In this document: positions 48,863 to 57,534 of the stretch, in pieces
Position numbering within the stretch: position 1 is the first letter of the stretch
Layout of the letters: each line of letters starts with the position of its first letter
Assembly (NCBI GenBank): GCA_949296575.1
Contig: CASFPE010000030.1
Coordinates: 1-64,000, forward strand
Length of the DNA stretch: 64,000 bases
Reading direction: 5' to 3'
From: an uncultured Bacteroides sp.
Lineage (GTDB): Bacteria; Bacteroidota; Bacteroidia; Bacteroidales; Bacteroidaceae
Made by a program: the position numbers and the translations under genes
The notes under the pieces: model-generated
Databases searched by the model: none
Told to the model about the DNA's origin: nothing
What the model saw: only the letters and a program-made list of their open reading frames with translations

Positions 48863-48895
48863 AAAAAAGAAGCCCCGGCTCACGCCAAGGCTTCT
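48863..48895 (-). terminator. intrinsic terminator of fabD
   Basis: On the minus strand AGAAGCC (48895-48889) pairs with GGCTTCT (48874-48868), followed by a T-run continuing to 48863. It lies about 120 bp after the fabD stop. Confidence 0.7.
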
Positions 48896-48919
48896 CCGGG
48901 CGGCAGGGCGCCTCATCTT

Positions 48920-48980
48920 ATGAAAAAATCATTCTATTGCTTGCATTGCTTTCCGCCCTCACGGGCCAATCTGCGCATTG
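48920..48980 (+). pseudogene. possible remnant of a signal-peptide-coding 5' end
   Basis: ATG 48920 is followed by a run of six A. In the frame one base off, the next codons read EKIILLLALLSALTGQSAH, a textbook signal peptide; restoring one A would join it to the ATG. No mature protein follows: the frame enters the antisense of fabD. It may be a decayed gene start or chance. Confidence 0.3.
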
Positions 48981-49016
48981 CCTGCCGCCGGCCGCCCCCG
49001 CCGGGGCGGGCAATGG

Positions 49017-49901
49017 CTACATCGCGGCGCGGGCCTCGGCCTCAGGCGCAATCTTCTTGACGAGGCCTTGGAGGACGCTGCCGGGGCCGCATTCCACGAA
49101 CTCCGTGGCGCCGTCGGCCACCATGCGGCGGACGGATTGCGTCCAGCGCACCGACGACGTGAGCTGCGCCACAAGGTTGCGCTTGATGTCCTCCGGGTCC
49201 GTGTGCGGCAAGCCGTCCACGTTCTGGTAGACAGGGCATTTCGGGGCGTGGAACTCCGTGCGCTGGATGGCCTCGGCCAGCTCGGCGCGGGCGGGCTCCA
49301 TCAGCGGGGAGTGGAACGCGCCGCCCACCTTGAGCGGCAGCGCGCGCTTCGCGCCCTCCTGCTTGGCCAGCGCGCAGGCGACGGACACGCCCTCCACGGT
49401 GCCTGAGATGACCACCTGGCCGGGGCAGTTGTAGTTGGCGGGGACGCAGACCTCTTCGGCGGCCACGCGGCGGCAGATTTCCTCCACCTTCTCGTCGGGC
49501 AAGCCCAGTATGGCCGCCATCGTGGAGGGACGGGCCTCGCAAGCCTTCTGCATGGCCAGAGCGCGGGCCAGCACGAGCCTCAAGCCGTCGTCAAAGCCAA
49601 GGGCGCCGGCAGCCACCAGCGCGGAGAACTCGCCCAAGGAGTGGCCCGCCGCCATGTCCGGCCGGAACGCCTCGCCGAGGCACATCGCCGTCACCACCGA
49701 GTGGAGGAACACGGCGGGCTGCGTCACCTTCGTCTGCCGCAAGTCCTCGTCCGTCCCGCCGAACATCAGGTCCGTGATGCGGTAGCCAAGGATGCCGTCC
49801 GCCCTTTCAAACAAATCTTTCGCCAGCGCGGAACTTTCGTAAAGCTCCTTCCCCATGCCCACGAACTGGGCACCCTGGCCGGGAAAAACAAATGCTTTCA
49901 T
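49017..49901 (-). CDS. fabD: malonyl-CoA:ACP transacylase
   Basis: The 294-residue enzyme moves the malonyl group from CoA to acyl carrier protein for fatty acid synthesis. Marks are FVFPGQGAQFVGMGKELYE, nucleophile Ser88 in AAGHSLGEFSALVAAGAL, GAFHSPLMEPA with the catalytic His, and VYQNVDGLPHTD. Length is normal. It is monocistronic by position, with a promoter upstream and a terminator downstream. Its start is only 64 bp from the thiD stop. Coding GC is very high. Confidence 0.96.
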   Translation of the reverse strand: MKAFVFPGQGAQFVGMGKELYESSALAKDLFERADGILGYRITDLMFGGTDEDLRQTKVTQPAVFLHSVVTAMCLGEAFRPDMAAGHSLGEFSALVAAGALGFDDGLRLVLARALAMQKACEARPSTMAAILGLPDEKVEEICRRVAAEEVCVPANYNCPGQVVISGTVEGVSVACALAKQEGAKRALPLKVGGAFHSPLMEPARAELAEAIQRTEFHAPKCPVYQNVDGLPHTDPEDIKRNLVAQLTSSVRWTQSVRRMVADGATEFVECGPGSVLQGLVKKIAPEAEARAAM

Positions 49902-49938
49902 ATCTCAATCTTTTAAGTGTGAAATCCAAACCACGGCG

Positions 49939-49970
49939 CAAAGGTAAGCAATCCTCCCGTCATGGTCAAT
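49939..49970 (-). promoter_or_regulatory. promoter of fabD
   Basis: On the minus strand ATTG (49970-49967), a 20-bp spacer and a perfect TACCTTTG (49946-49939). The -33 box overlaps the last codons of thiD. Confidence 0.6.
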
Positions 49971-50799
49971 ACTTCCCCCCGCAAATGTGCATCGGCACCG
50001 GGTCGTACCCGTGGTTCACCGGCCCCGCCCCGGAACCGAAGTCCACATCCGCCCCTGCCCGGATGGCATTGTGCATGTACGAGACGGCACGGCCCACGGC
50101 CTCTTTCAACGGATGCCCCAAGGCCAGCATGCAGGCAATGGCAGAAGAAAGCGTGCAGCCCGTGCCGTGCAAGTTGCGCGTGGCCACACGCGGCGAGATG
50201 AAACCGGCCTCCGTGCCGTCCGCCATGCAAAGCACGTCCGTGATGTCATCGCCCGGCAAGTGGCCGCCCGTCACCAGCGCCGCCCCCGCCCCGCAAGCCA
50301 GCAAGCGGCGCGCCGCGAAACGCGCCTCCTCCACCGAACGCACGCGGCAGCCTGACAAGGCCTCCGCCTCCGGCGCATTGGGCGTCACCAACGTGGCGAG
50401 CGGGAACAACTCGTCCACCATCGCGCCCACGCCGCCTGCGTCGAGCATCCGGCCTCCGCTCGTGCTGCCCAGCACGGGATCGACCACCACCGGGGCGCGG
50501 CACGACTCGCGAAGCGCCCGCGCCACAGTGCGCACGTTCCCCTCCGACCCCAGCATGCCGACCTTCACCACGCCGGGCCGAAGGTCGGCAAGCACCGTGC
50601 GCAACTGCTCGTCCACCACGTGCGGCGGCATCACATGCGAGCGGAAAAAGCCCCGCGAATCCTGCGACGTCACCGCCGTCACCACGCTTGCAGCATAAAC
50701 CCCAAGAGCGCACGCCGTCTTCATGTCCGCCTGAATGCCCGCCCCGCCGCTGCAATCGGAGCCAGCCACCGTCAATAATATAGGATAAAACTTCTTCAT
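49966..50799 (-). CDS. thiD: hydroxymethylpyrimidine/phosphomethylpyrimidine kinase
   Basis: The 277-residue kinase phosphorylates HMP and HMP-P in thiamine synthesis or salvage. Motifs are LTVAGSDCSGGAGIQADMKT at the N-terminus, VVVDPVLGSTSGGRML, TPNAPEAEALSG and the anion-hole region NLHGTGCTLSSAIA near the C-terminus. Ribokinase-like fold, normal length. No other thi gene and no TPP-riboswitch-like sequence lies upstream; a promoter is at 50852-50881. Confidence 0.95.
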   Translation of the reverse strand: MKKFYPILLTVAGSDCSGGAGIQADMKTACALGVYAASVVTAVTSQDSRGFFRSHVMPPHVVDEQLRTVLADLRPGVVKVGMLGSEGNVRTVARALRESCRAPVVVDPVLGSTSGGRMLDAGGVGAMVDELFPLATLVTPNAPEAEALSGCRVRSVEEARFAARRLLACGAGAALVTGGHLPGDDITDVLCMADGTEAGFISPRVATRNLHGTGCTLSSAIACMLALGHPLKEAVGRAVSYMHNAIRAGADVDFGSGAGPVNHGYDPVPMHICGGKY

Positions 50800-50851
50800 A
50801 GCTTCCTTGCCATCACATCAAACATCCGCCAAGCCGCAATCATCAAGATTG

Positions 50852-50881
50852 CAAAATTAAATATAATATCCGGCCAGCCAA
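50852..50881 (-). promoter_or_regulatory. promoter of thiD
   Basis: On the minus strand TTGG (50881-50878), an 18-bp spacer and TAATTTTG (50859-50852), about 53 bp before ATG 50799. Confidence 0.45.
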
Positions 50882-51045
50882 CACAGGCGGCGCAGAAAAT
50901 GTTGACTTTGCTGTTGCAGCAGAAACAACAGACTATGGCCCGAAGGTATAACCCGACAAAGCATCGCACTTGAAACGATACTATTAAGCAGAACAAAGAA
51001 ACAACGATTTTTAAGCGAAAAATTCCCGCCTTTCCTCTTTTTTTG

Positions 51046-51053
51046 TACATTTG
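51046..51053 (+). promoter_or_regulatory. -7 box of pyrG promoter
   Basis: TACATTTG matches TAnnTTTG and lies 38 bp before the pyrG start. The 292-bp gap before it holds the thiD promoter and nothing else I recognise. Confidence 0.5.
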
Positions 51054-51091
51054 CGCTTTCAATTATTAGGCAACAACAAAATCATATCACT

Positions 51092-52693
51092 GTGGGAGAA
51101 ACAAAATACATCTTCGTGACCGGCGGAGTGGCCTCATCATTGGGAAAAGGCATCATCTCATCCTCCATCGGCAAACTTCTGCAAGCCAGAGGCTACAAAG
51201 TCACCATCCAGAAATTTGACCCGTACATCAACATCGACCCAGGAACGCTGAACCCCTACGAGCACGGGGAATGCTACGTGACAGTGGACGGGCATGAAGC
51301 AGACTTGGACTTAGGACACTATGAGCGTTTCCTCGGCATACAGACAACCAAGGCCAACAACATCACGACCGGGCGCATCTACAAAAGCGTCATCGACAAG
51401 GAACGCCGGGGCGACTACTTGGGAAAGACCATACAAATCATCCCGCACATCACGGACGAGATAAAACGGAACGTGAAGCTGCTGGGCAACAAATACAAAT
51501 TCGATTTCGTCATCACGGAAATCGGCGGCACGGTGGGCGACATCGAATCGCTGCCTTACTTGGAAAGTATCCGCCAACTGAAATGGGAATTAGGCCGCAA
51601 TGCCCTCTGCGTACACCTTACTTATGTGCCATACTTGGCCGCCGCAGGCGAACTGAAGACGAAACCCACCCAGCATTCCGTGAAAGAATTGCAGTCGGCC
51701 GGCATCCAGCCTGACATTTTGGTGCTGCGCACGGAGCATCACTTGAACACGAACCTGCGGAAGAAAGTGGCATTGTTCTGCAACGTGGATGAAAAAGCCG
51801 TCGTGCAGTCCATCGACATGCCCACTATCTACGAAGTGCCGCTGCTCATGCAAGAACAAGGATTAGACGCGACCATCCTTGAAAAAATGGGATTGGAAGT
51901 GGGACCCACGCCGGAGTTGGGACCGTGGAAAGAGTTCCTGAACCGCCGCCACAAAGCGACCGAGACGGTAAAAATCGGCTTGGTGGGGAAATACGACCTG
52001 CAAGATGCCTACAAGTCCATCCTTGAAGCACTGTCGCAGGCCGCGACCTACAACGACCGCAAAGCCGACATCCACTTCATCAACAGCGAACGCATCACGG
52101 AAGACAACGTGGAAGAACAGTTGAAAGGCATGGACGGCATCATCGTATGCCCCGGATTCGGGCAGCGGGGCATCGAAGGGAAAATCACTGCCATCCGCTA
52201 CACCCGCGAGCATGACATCCCAACGTTCGGCATCTGCCTCGGCATGCAGTGCATCGCCATCGAGTTCGCACGCGACGTGTTGGGCTACAAAGACGCCAAC
52301 TCCAAGGAAATGGACGAGAAAACGCCCCACAACGTCATCGACATCATGGAGGAACAGAAGTCTATCACCAACATGGGAGGCACCATGCGACTCGGCGCAT
52401 ACGAGTGCATCGTGAAGAAAGGTTCCAAGGCATACGAGGCTTACCAGTCCGAACACATCCAGGAACGCCACCGCCACCGTTACGAGTTCAACAACGAATA
52501 CAAGGCAGAGTTCGAGCAGCACGGCATGAAGTGCACGGGCATCAACCCCGAATCCGACCTGGTGGAAATCATAGAAATGCCGTCGCTGAAATGGTTCATC
52601 GGCACGCAGTTCCACCCGGAATACAGCAGCACGGTGCTGAAGCCGCACCCGTTGTTCCTGTCGTTCGTCAAAGCATGCATCAACAACCAGTAA
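51092..52693 (+). CDS. pyrG: CTP synthase (glutamine-hydrolysing)
   Basis: The 533-residue enzyme makes CTP from UTP. The synthase half begins KYIFVTGGVASSLGKGIISSSIGKLL and includes the GHYERFLG and EIGGTVGDIESLPY motifs. The glutaminase half has Cys382 in FGICLGMQCIAIEFARD and the HPEYSS motif near the end. Length is normal. The reading starts with GTG at 51092, right where the conserved N-terminus begins; no ATG suits. It is followed 24 bp later by yidC. Confidence 0.96.
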   Translation: MGETKYIFVTGGVASSLGKGIISSSIGKLLQARGYKVTIQKFDPYINIDPGTLNPYEHGECYVTVDGHEADLDLGHYERFLGIQTTKANNITTGRIYKSVIDKERRGDYLGKTIQIIPHITDEIKRNVKLLGNKYKFDFVITEIGGTVGDIESLPYLESIRQLKWELGRNALCVHLTYVPYLAAAGELKTKPTQHSVKELQSAGIQPDILVLRTEHHLNTNLRKKVALFCNVDEKAVVQSIDMPTIYEVPLLMQEQGLDATILEKMGLEVGPTPELGPWKEFLNRRHKATETVKIGLVGKYDLQDAYKSILEALSQAATYNDRKADIHFINSERITEDNVEEQLKGMDGIIVCPGFGQRGIEGKITAIRYTREHDIPTFGICLGMQCIAIEFARDVLGYKDANSKEMDEKTPHNVIDIMEEQKSITNMGGTMRLGAYECIVKKGSKAYEAYQSEHIQERHRHRYEFNNEYKAEFEQHGMKCTGINPESDLVEIIEMPSLKWFIGTQFHPEYSSTVLKPHPLFLSFVKACINNQ

Positions 52694-52717
52694 ACATTTA
52701 CCCAACGATACAGAGAA

Positions 52718-54577
52718 ATGGACAAAAACACCTTGATAGGATTTGGGCTGATTGGAGCCGTGCTGGTAGGGTTCAGCATCCTGAGCCGCCCCAGCCAAGA
52801 AGAAATTGCCCAAATGAAGCGTTACCAAGATTCCATCGCCGTGCTGCAACAGCAGGCGGCGCAAGAAGCAACCATAAGGGAACAGGCGCAGGCGTCCGCC
52901 CTGCAAGCTGCCGACTCGTCGGCCTTGTTCTTCCGCGCCACACAGGGGCAGGAGGCTTTCACCACGATTGAAAACGAAGTGCTGAAGCTGACCCTCAGCA
53001 ACAAGGGCGGGCGCGTATGCTCCGCCTTGCTGAAAGATTACAACGGGCAGGACGGGCAGCCCCTCGTGCTTTTCGATGAAAAAGAGATGCGGCAGAACTT
53101 TACTTTCTACGCGCAAGACCGCCCCATCGACACGGAGGACTACTACTTTGAGCCGGTCCATGCCTGCGACACCGCCGTCACCATGCGGCTCTATGCCGAC
53201 AGCCTGAGCTACATCGACTTCCGCTACGCGCTGCCGCACGGCAGCTACCTGGCCTCGTTCACCGTGCAGGCCGTGAACATGCGCGACAAGCTCTCCCATT
53301 CAGACAACTATTTCGGCATCCAATGGGAGCAGCAGACGCGGCAGATTGAAAGAGGGTTCAAGTTCGAGGAACGCTACTCCACGCTAACCTACAAGCCGGT
53401 GGGCGAAGATGCCGACGAGCTTTCCAGCACGGAGGACCGGAAAGAAGACGTGGAAGGGCGGCTGGACTGGGTGGCTTTCAAGAACCAGTTCTTCTCCAGC
53501 GTGCTGATTGCTGAGCAGGATTTCGAGCAATGCACGCTGCATTCCGTGCCGCGCAAGGAAGGAAGCGGCTACCTGAAGAACTATTCCGCCCGGATGAACA
53601 CGTCGTTCGACCCCAGCGGAAAGGAACCGACCGAGATGCTCTGCTATTTCGGTCCCAACAAGTACCGCACCTTGAACGCCATCGACAAGGAACGCGGCGA
53701 CCTGAAAGACTTGGACTTGGACCAGCTCGTCCCGTTGGGATGGAGCTTCTTGCGGTGGATCAACCGCTGGTTCACCATCCCCATCTTCGACTGGCTCTCT
53801 GGATGGGGGCTGAACATGGGCTTGGTGCTGCTGTTCATGACCATCATCGTGAAAATCATCGTGTTCCCCTTCACCTACAAGTCCTATCTGTCGTCGGCCA
53901 AGATGCGCGTGCTGCGGCCGCAGATTGAGGAAATCAACAAGAAATACCCCCGGCAAGAGGATGCCATGAAGAAGCAGCAGGAGGTCATGGCCCTGTACAG
54001 CAAGTACGGCGTCAGCCCAATGGGCGGCTGCCTCCCCATGTTGTTGCAGATGCCTGTTTACTTCGCGCTGTTCATGTTCGTGCCTACGGCCATCGAACTG
54101 CGCCAGCAAAGTTTCCTGTGGGCAGACGACCTTTCCACGTATGATGCCTTCATCACGTGGGACGCGCACGTGCCTTTCATCGGCAACCACCTGAGCTTGT
54201 TCTGCCTCTTGTTCAGCCTTACCAACATCCTCAACACCATGTACACCATGAAACAGCAGGATACGGGCCAACAGACCATGCCGGGCATGAAACTCATGAT
54301 GTATGCCATGCCCGTCATCTTCATCTTCGTGCTGAACGACTACGCATCGGGGCTGAACTACTACTATTTCGTGTCCACCATCATCAGCATCGCCATCATG
54401 CTCATCCTGCGGAAAGCGGTGAGCGACAAGAAAATCCTGGCGCAATTAGAAGCCAACATGAACAACCCGGAAAGGAAGAAAAAGAAGTCCACCTGGATGG
54501 AACGCATGGCGGCCATGCAGCAAGAGCAGGAACGCTTGATGAAGGAACGCGAGAAACGCGGGCAAAAGAAATACTAA
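52718..54577 (+). CDS. yidC: membrane protein insertase YidC
   Basis: The 619-residue protein is a long-form YidC: first membrane helix (LIGFGLIGAVLVGFSIL), a large periplasmic domain to about residue 340, and the conserved insertase core with FTIPIFDWLSGWGLNMGLVLLFMTIIVKIIVFPFTYKSY and SPMGGCLPMLLQMPVYFALFMF. Later helices and a Lys/Arg-rich tail ending RGQKKY follow. It inserts proteins into the inner membrane with or without Sec. It lies 24 bp after pyrG, so the two are likely cotranscribed, and is followed by a strong terminator. Confidence 0.97.
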   Translation: MDKNTLIGFGLIGAVLVGFSILSRPSQEEIAQMKRYQDSIAVLQQQAAQEATIREQAQASALQAADSSALFFRATQGQEAFTTIENEVLKLTLSNKGGRVCSALLKDYNGQDGQPLVLFDEKEMRQNFTFYAQDRPIDTEDYYFEPVHACDTAVTMRLYADSLSYIDFRYALPHGSYLASFTVQAVNMRDKLSHSDNYFGIQWEQQTRQIERGFKFEERYSTLTYKPVGEDADELSSTEDRKEDVEGRLDWVAFKNQFFSSVLIAEQDFEQCTLHSVPRKEGSGYLKNYSARMNTSFDPSGKEPTEMLCYFGPNKYRTLNAIDKERGDLKDLDLDQLVPLGWSFLRWINRWFTIPIFDWLSGWGLNMGLVLLFMTIIVKIIVFPFTYKSYLSSAKMRVLRPQIEEINKKYPRQEDAMKKQQEVMALYSKYGVSPMGGCLPMLLQMPVYFALFMFVPTAIELRQQSFLWADDLSTYDAFITWDAHVPFIGNHLSLFCLLFSLTNILNTMYTMKQQDTGQQTMPGMKLMMYAMPVIFIFVLNDYASGLNYYYFVSTIISIAIMLILRKAVSDKKILAQLEANMNNPERKKKKSTWMERMAAMQQEQERLMKEREKRGQKKY

Positions 54578-54610
54578 GCATTGCGCATCGCCGCGCAAAC
54601 CGCACCCGGA

Positions 54611-54650
54611 GGGGATGTGCCGCACCATGCGGCGCATCCCCTTCTTCTTT
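54611..54650 (+). terminator. intrinsic terminator of pyrG-yidC
   Basis: A 14-bp stem (54611-54624 with 54628-54641, one wobble pair) with a 3-nt loop is followed by TTCTTCTTT. It lies 33 bp after the yidC stop. Confidence 0.85.
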
Positions 54651-54685
54651 CCATGGAATGCGAATGCCCCTGCCGGTGCATTCCC

Positions 54686-54850
54686 CAGTTTACCGTGATA
54701 AACTCGCAGTTTATGCTGATAAACTCACAGTTTATGACAGGACAAACTCCCGGTTTGACGGGACAAATTCAGATTTTGACGTGTCAAACTCGCAATTTGA
54801 CGGGGCAAATTCAGATTTTGACGTGTCAAACTCGCAATTTGACGGGGCAA
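54686..54850. repeat. 21-bp array of small inverted repeats, partly duplicated as 42-bp units
   Basis: Eight units of about 21 bp; each holds a small hairpin such as ATAAACTCGCAGTTTAT or CAAACTCGCAATTTG. The last four (from 54765 on) are two perfect copies of a 42-bp segment made of CAAATTCAGATTTTGACGTGT plus a sister unit. Of the gap 54578-55003, the rest is the yidC terminator and the leader of the peptidase gene, with a weak -7 box TACCTTTC at 54933-54940. Confidence 0.85.
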
Positions 54851-55003
54851 ACCCATTGCCTTCCCCGCATGAAATGCCGGGCATGCACGGACAATTTTCC
54901 CGCAGCAGCAAGGCTGTTCCGGGAAAATTGCGTACCTTTCGCCACTGAAATGCAGCGGAAGGGAAACGCCCTTCCCGTGAGAAACCTTTTTAATAACGAA
55001 GTC

Positions 55004-57190
55004 ATGAACAAATTCAGCTTAGCAATGATGACAGCAACCCTCATGCTGGCCGCCTGCCAAGCGGGGACACAGCAAGAAAACAACGCCGGAACGCCCATCG
55101 GCAAGGCAAACATTTCCATCCCCGGAAAGCGGATGACGCCCGAAGCCCTGTGGGCCATGGGGCGGATAGGCGGCATCAGCGTGGCTCCCGGCGGGGAACA
55201 ACTGGCCTACACCGTGACGTATTACAGCGTGCCGCAAAACAAGAGCAACACGGAAATATTCGTGATGAACGCCAACGGCAGCGGCAACCGCCAGATTACC
55301 TGCACGGCCTTTTCCGAAAACAGCCCCGCATGGACCAAGGGCGGAAGCCGCATCGCCTTCCTGAGCAACGAGAGCGGCAGCAGCCAGATATGGGAAATGG
55401 CGCCCGACGGCACGGCAAAGAAGCAGCTGACCGACCGCGAAGGCGGCATCGACGGCTTCCTCTTTTCGCCCGACGGCACGAAAGTGCTGTTCGTCGCGCA
55501 AGTGAAAACCGTGGAAACCACTGCCGAGAAGCATCCCGACCTGCCGCAAGCCAGCGGCATCATCGTGGACGACCTGATGTACAAGCATTGGGACGAATGG
55601 GTGACCACCGCCCCGCATCCCTTCGTGGCCGACTTCAACGGCACGGCCATCAGCAACGTGAAAGACCTCCTCGAAGGCAAACCCTACGAAGCACCCATGA
55701 AACCTTTCGGCGGCATCGAGCAGTTGGCATGGAGCCCCGACGGGAAACAAGTGGCCTACACCTCGCGGAAAAAGACGGGAAAAGCCTATGCCCTGTCCAC
55801 CAACTCCGACATCTACCTCTGCAACCTTGAGGACGGAAGCACCCGCAACCTCTCGGAAGGCAACATGGGCTACGACACCAATCCGCAATTCTCGCCCGAC
55901 GGGCGTTTCATTGCTTGGCAAAGCATGGAGCGCGACGGCTATGAAAGCGACCGCAACCGCCTGTGCGTGATGGACCTCGCCAACGGCACGCGGCAATACG
56001 TCACCGAAAGTTTCGACTCCAACGTGGACCAGTTCGTGTGGAACCACGACTCCCGCAGCCTCTACTTCACCGGCACGTGGCACGGCACCACGCAAGTTTA
56101 CCACGTGACGCTCGAAGACAGCAAGCACATCGGCCAAGTGACCGCCGGCCTTTATGACCACGGAAGCATCGCCCTCTGCGGCAACGACCGGCTCATCGCC
56201 ACGCGCCACAGCATGAGCCAGGCCGATGAAATCTGCCTCATCGAAGGGTTGGGCAGCAAGCCCGCCCCCGCATGCGCGTTCCTCACCAACCCGCATGGCA
56301 CGATGGACAGCCGCAAGGACAGCGGCAACCCGCCTTTCCCCGTCCGGCAACTCACCCATGAAAACCAACACATCTACAGCCAGATGGAGACGGGACGCGT
56401 GGAAGGACGCTGGCTCAAGACCACGGACGGCAAAGACATGCTCACGTGGATCATCTATCCGCCACAGTTCGATCCGAAGAAGAAATACCCTGCCTTGCTC
56501 TATTGTGAGGGAGGTCCGCAAAGCCCTTTGAGCCAGTTTTGGAGCTACCGATGGAACTTCCAGATGATGGCAGCCAACGATTACGTCATCGTTGCCCCTT
56601 GCCGCCGGGGCATGCCCGGCTTCGGCTCGGCGTGGAATGAGGAAATCAGCGGCGACTACGGCGGGCAATGCATGAAAGACCTCCTGACGGCCATCGACCA
56701 AGTAAGCCAAGAACCCTTCATCGACAAGGAACGACTGGGCTGCGTGGGCGCAAGCTTCGGCGGCTTCACCGTGTATTGGATGGCCGGACACCACGAAGGG
56801 CGCTTCAAAGCCTTCATTGCCCACGACGGCATCTTCAACATGGAAATGCAATACCTTGAGACGGAAGAAAAGTGGTTTGCCAACTGGGACATGGGCGGCG
56901 CATACTGGGACAAGGCCAACGCCACGGCACAACGCACCTTCCTCAACTCGCCGCACCGCTTCGTGGACCGCTGGGACACGCCCATCCTTTGCATACACGG
57001 GGAGCGCGATTACCGCATCCTTGCCAACCAAGCCATGGCAGCATTCGACGCAGCCCAGCTAAGAGACATCCCCTCGAAACTGCTCATCTTCCCCGACGAG
57101 AACCATTGGGTGCTGAAACCTCAGAATGGAATCCTGTGGCAACGCACTTTCTTTGCATGGTTAGACCGCTGGCTGAAGCCCGCAAAATAG
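55004..57190 (+). CDS. S9-family prolyl-oligopeptidase-like lipoprotein
   Basis: The 728-residue lipoprotein (lipobox MLAAC) has an N-terminal beta-propeller (about 40-430, PDG and SPDG repeats such as FLFSPDGTKVLFVAQ and AWSPDGKQVAYTS) and a C-terminal alpha/beta hydrolase. The catalytic triad is Ser584 in GCVGASFGGFTVYW, Asp669 in IHGERDYR and His701 in ENHWVLKP. Related Bacteroidetes enzymes are dipeptidyl- or acyl-peptidases of the periplasm; the specificity here is unknown. The lipoprotein signal selects ATG 55004 over a frame open from 54581, which would translate the repeat array. Confidence 0.92.
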   Translation: MNKFSLAMMTATLMLAACQAGTQQENNAGTPIGKANISIPGKRMTPEALWAMGRIGGISVAPGGEQLAYTVTYYSVPQNKSNTEIFVMNANGSGNRQITCTAFSENSPAWTKGGSRIAFLSNESGSSQIWEMAPDGTAKKQLTDREGGIDGFLFSPDGTKVLFVAQVKTVETTAEKHPDLPQASGIIVDDLMYKHWDEWVTTAPHPFVADFNGTAISNVKDLLEGKPYEAPMKPFGGIEQLAWSPDGKQVAYTSRKKTGKAYALSTNSDIYLCNLEDGSTRNLSEGNMGYDTNPQFSPDGRFIAWQSMERDGYESDRNRLCVMDLANGTRQYVTESFDSNVDQFVWNHDSRSLYFTGTWHGTTQVYHVTLEDSKHIGQVTAGLYDHGSIALCGNDRLIATRHSMSQADEICLIEGLGSKPAPACAFLTNPHGTMDSRKDSGNPPFPVRQLTHENQHIYSQMETGRVEGRWLKTTDGKDMLTWIIYPPQFDPKKKYPALLYCEGGPQSPLSQFWSYRWNFQMMAANDYVIVAPCRRGMPGFGSAWNEEISGDYGGQCMKDLLTAIDQVSQEPFIDKERLGCVGASFGGFTVYWMAGHHEGRFKAFIAHDGIFNMEMQYLETEEKWFANWDMGGAYWDKANATAQRTFLNSPHRFVDRWDTPILCIHGERDYRILANQAMAAFDAAQLRDIPSKLLIFPDENHWVLKPQNGILWQRTFFAWLDRWLKPAK

Positions 57191-57211
57191 CCGGATTCCG
57201 GCCGCGAAACA

Positions 57212-57244
57212 AAGCGAGGGGGCGCATTTTGCGCCCCCTCGCTT
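57212..57244. terminator. bidirectional stem-loop between convergent genes
   Basis: A perfect 15-bp stem (57212-57226 with 57230-57244) and 3-nt loop, between the S9 peptidase gene and the TSCPD gene. T-runs are poor on both sides. Confidence 0.6.
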
Positions 57245-57270
57245 GCTATTACACATATTCTATATATAGG

Positions 57271-57525
57271 CTACTCCACTGCCTTCATCTCCCGAAGGGC
57301 CTTGCACAATTGGTCGGGACACGACGTGGGTTTGCTCCCGCAACGGACGCCTTCCAGCCGCCGCACCACTTCTTCCGCCGGCATGCCTTCCACCAATCGG
57401 GAAATGCCTTGCAGGTTTCCGTTGCATCCTCCCGTGTAAGCCACATGCTTCACAATGCCGTCTTCCACGGTGAGGGCAATGCTCGTGCTGCAAGTACCTT
57501 GCGTTTTGTACAAATATTCCGCCAT
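57271..57525 (-). CDS. small TSCPD-domain protein
   Basis: The 84-residue protein contains the name-giving motif KPTSCPDQL (Thr-Ser-Cys-Pro-Asp) and conserved cysteines in GTCSTS, YTGGCNGN and VRCGSK. This is the short TSCPD family (TIGR03905-like), related to a C-terminal piece of class II ribonucleotide reductases. No activity is known for the free form; metal binding by the cysteines is plausible. It starts 9 bp after yebC, last gene of the pheT operon. Confidence 0.88.
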   Translation of the reverse strand: MAEYLYKTQGTCSTSIALTVEDGIVKHVAYTGGCNGNLQGISRLVEGMPAEEVVRRLEGVRCGSKPTSCPDQLCKALREMKAVE

Positions 57526-57534
57526 TGCGCCCTC

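Noticed and set aside
48367..49230. 287-codon plus-strand frame
   Set aside because: Covers the array and the antisense of fabD; only the short leader-like piece at 48920-48980 is of note.
50796..51062. 88-codon minus-strand frame upstream of thiD
   Set aside because: Overlaps the promoter boxes of thiD and pyrG and has no family pattern.
50800..51091. TPP riboswitch before thiD
   Set aside because: No CUGAGA-type core motif or the expected two-helix layout is visible.
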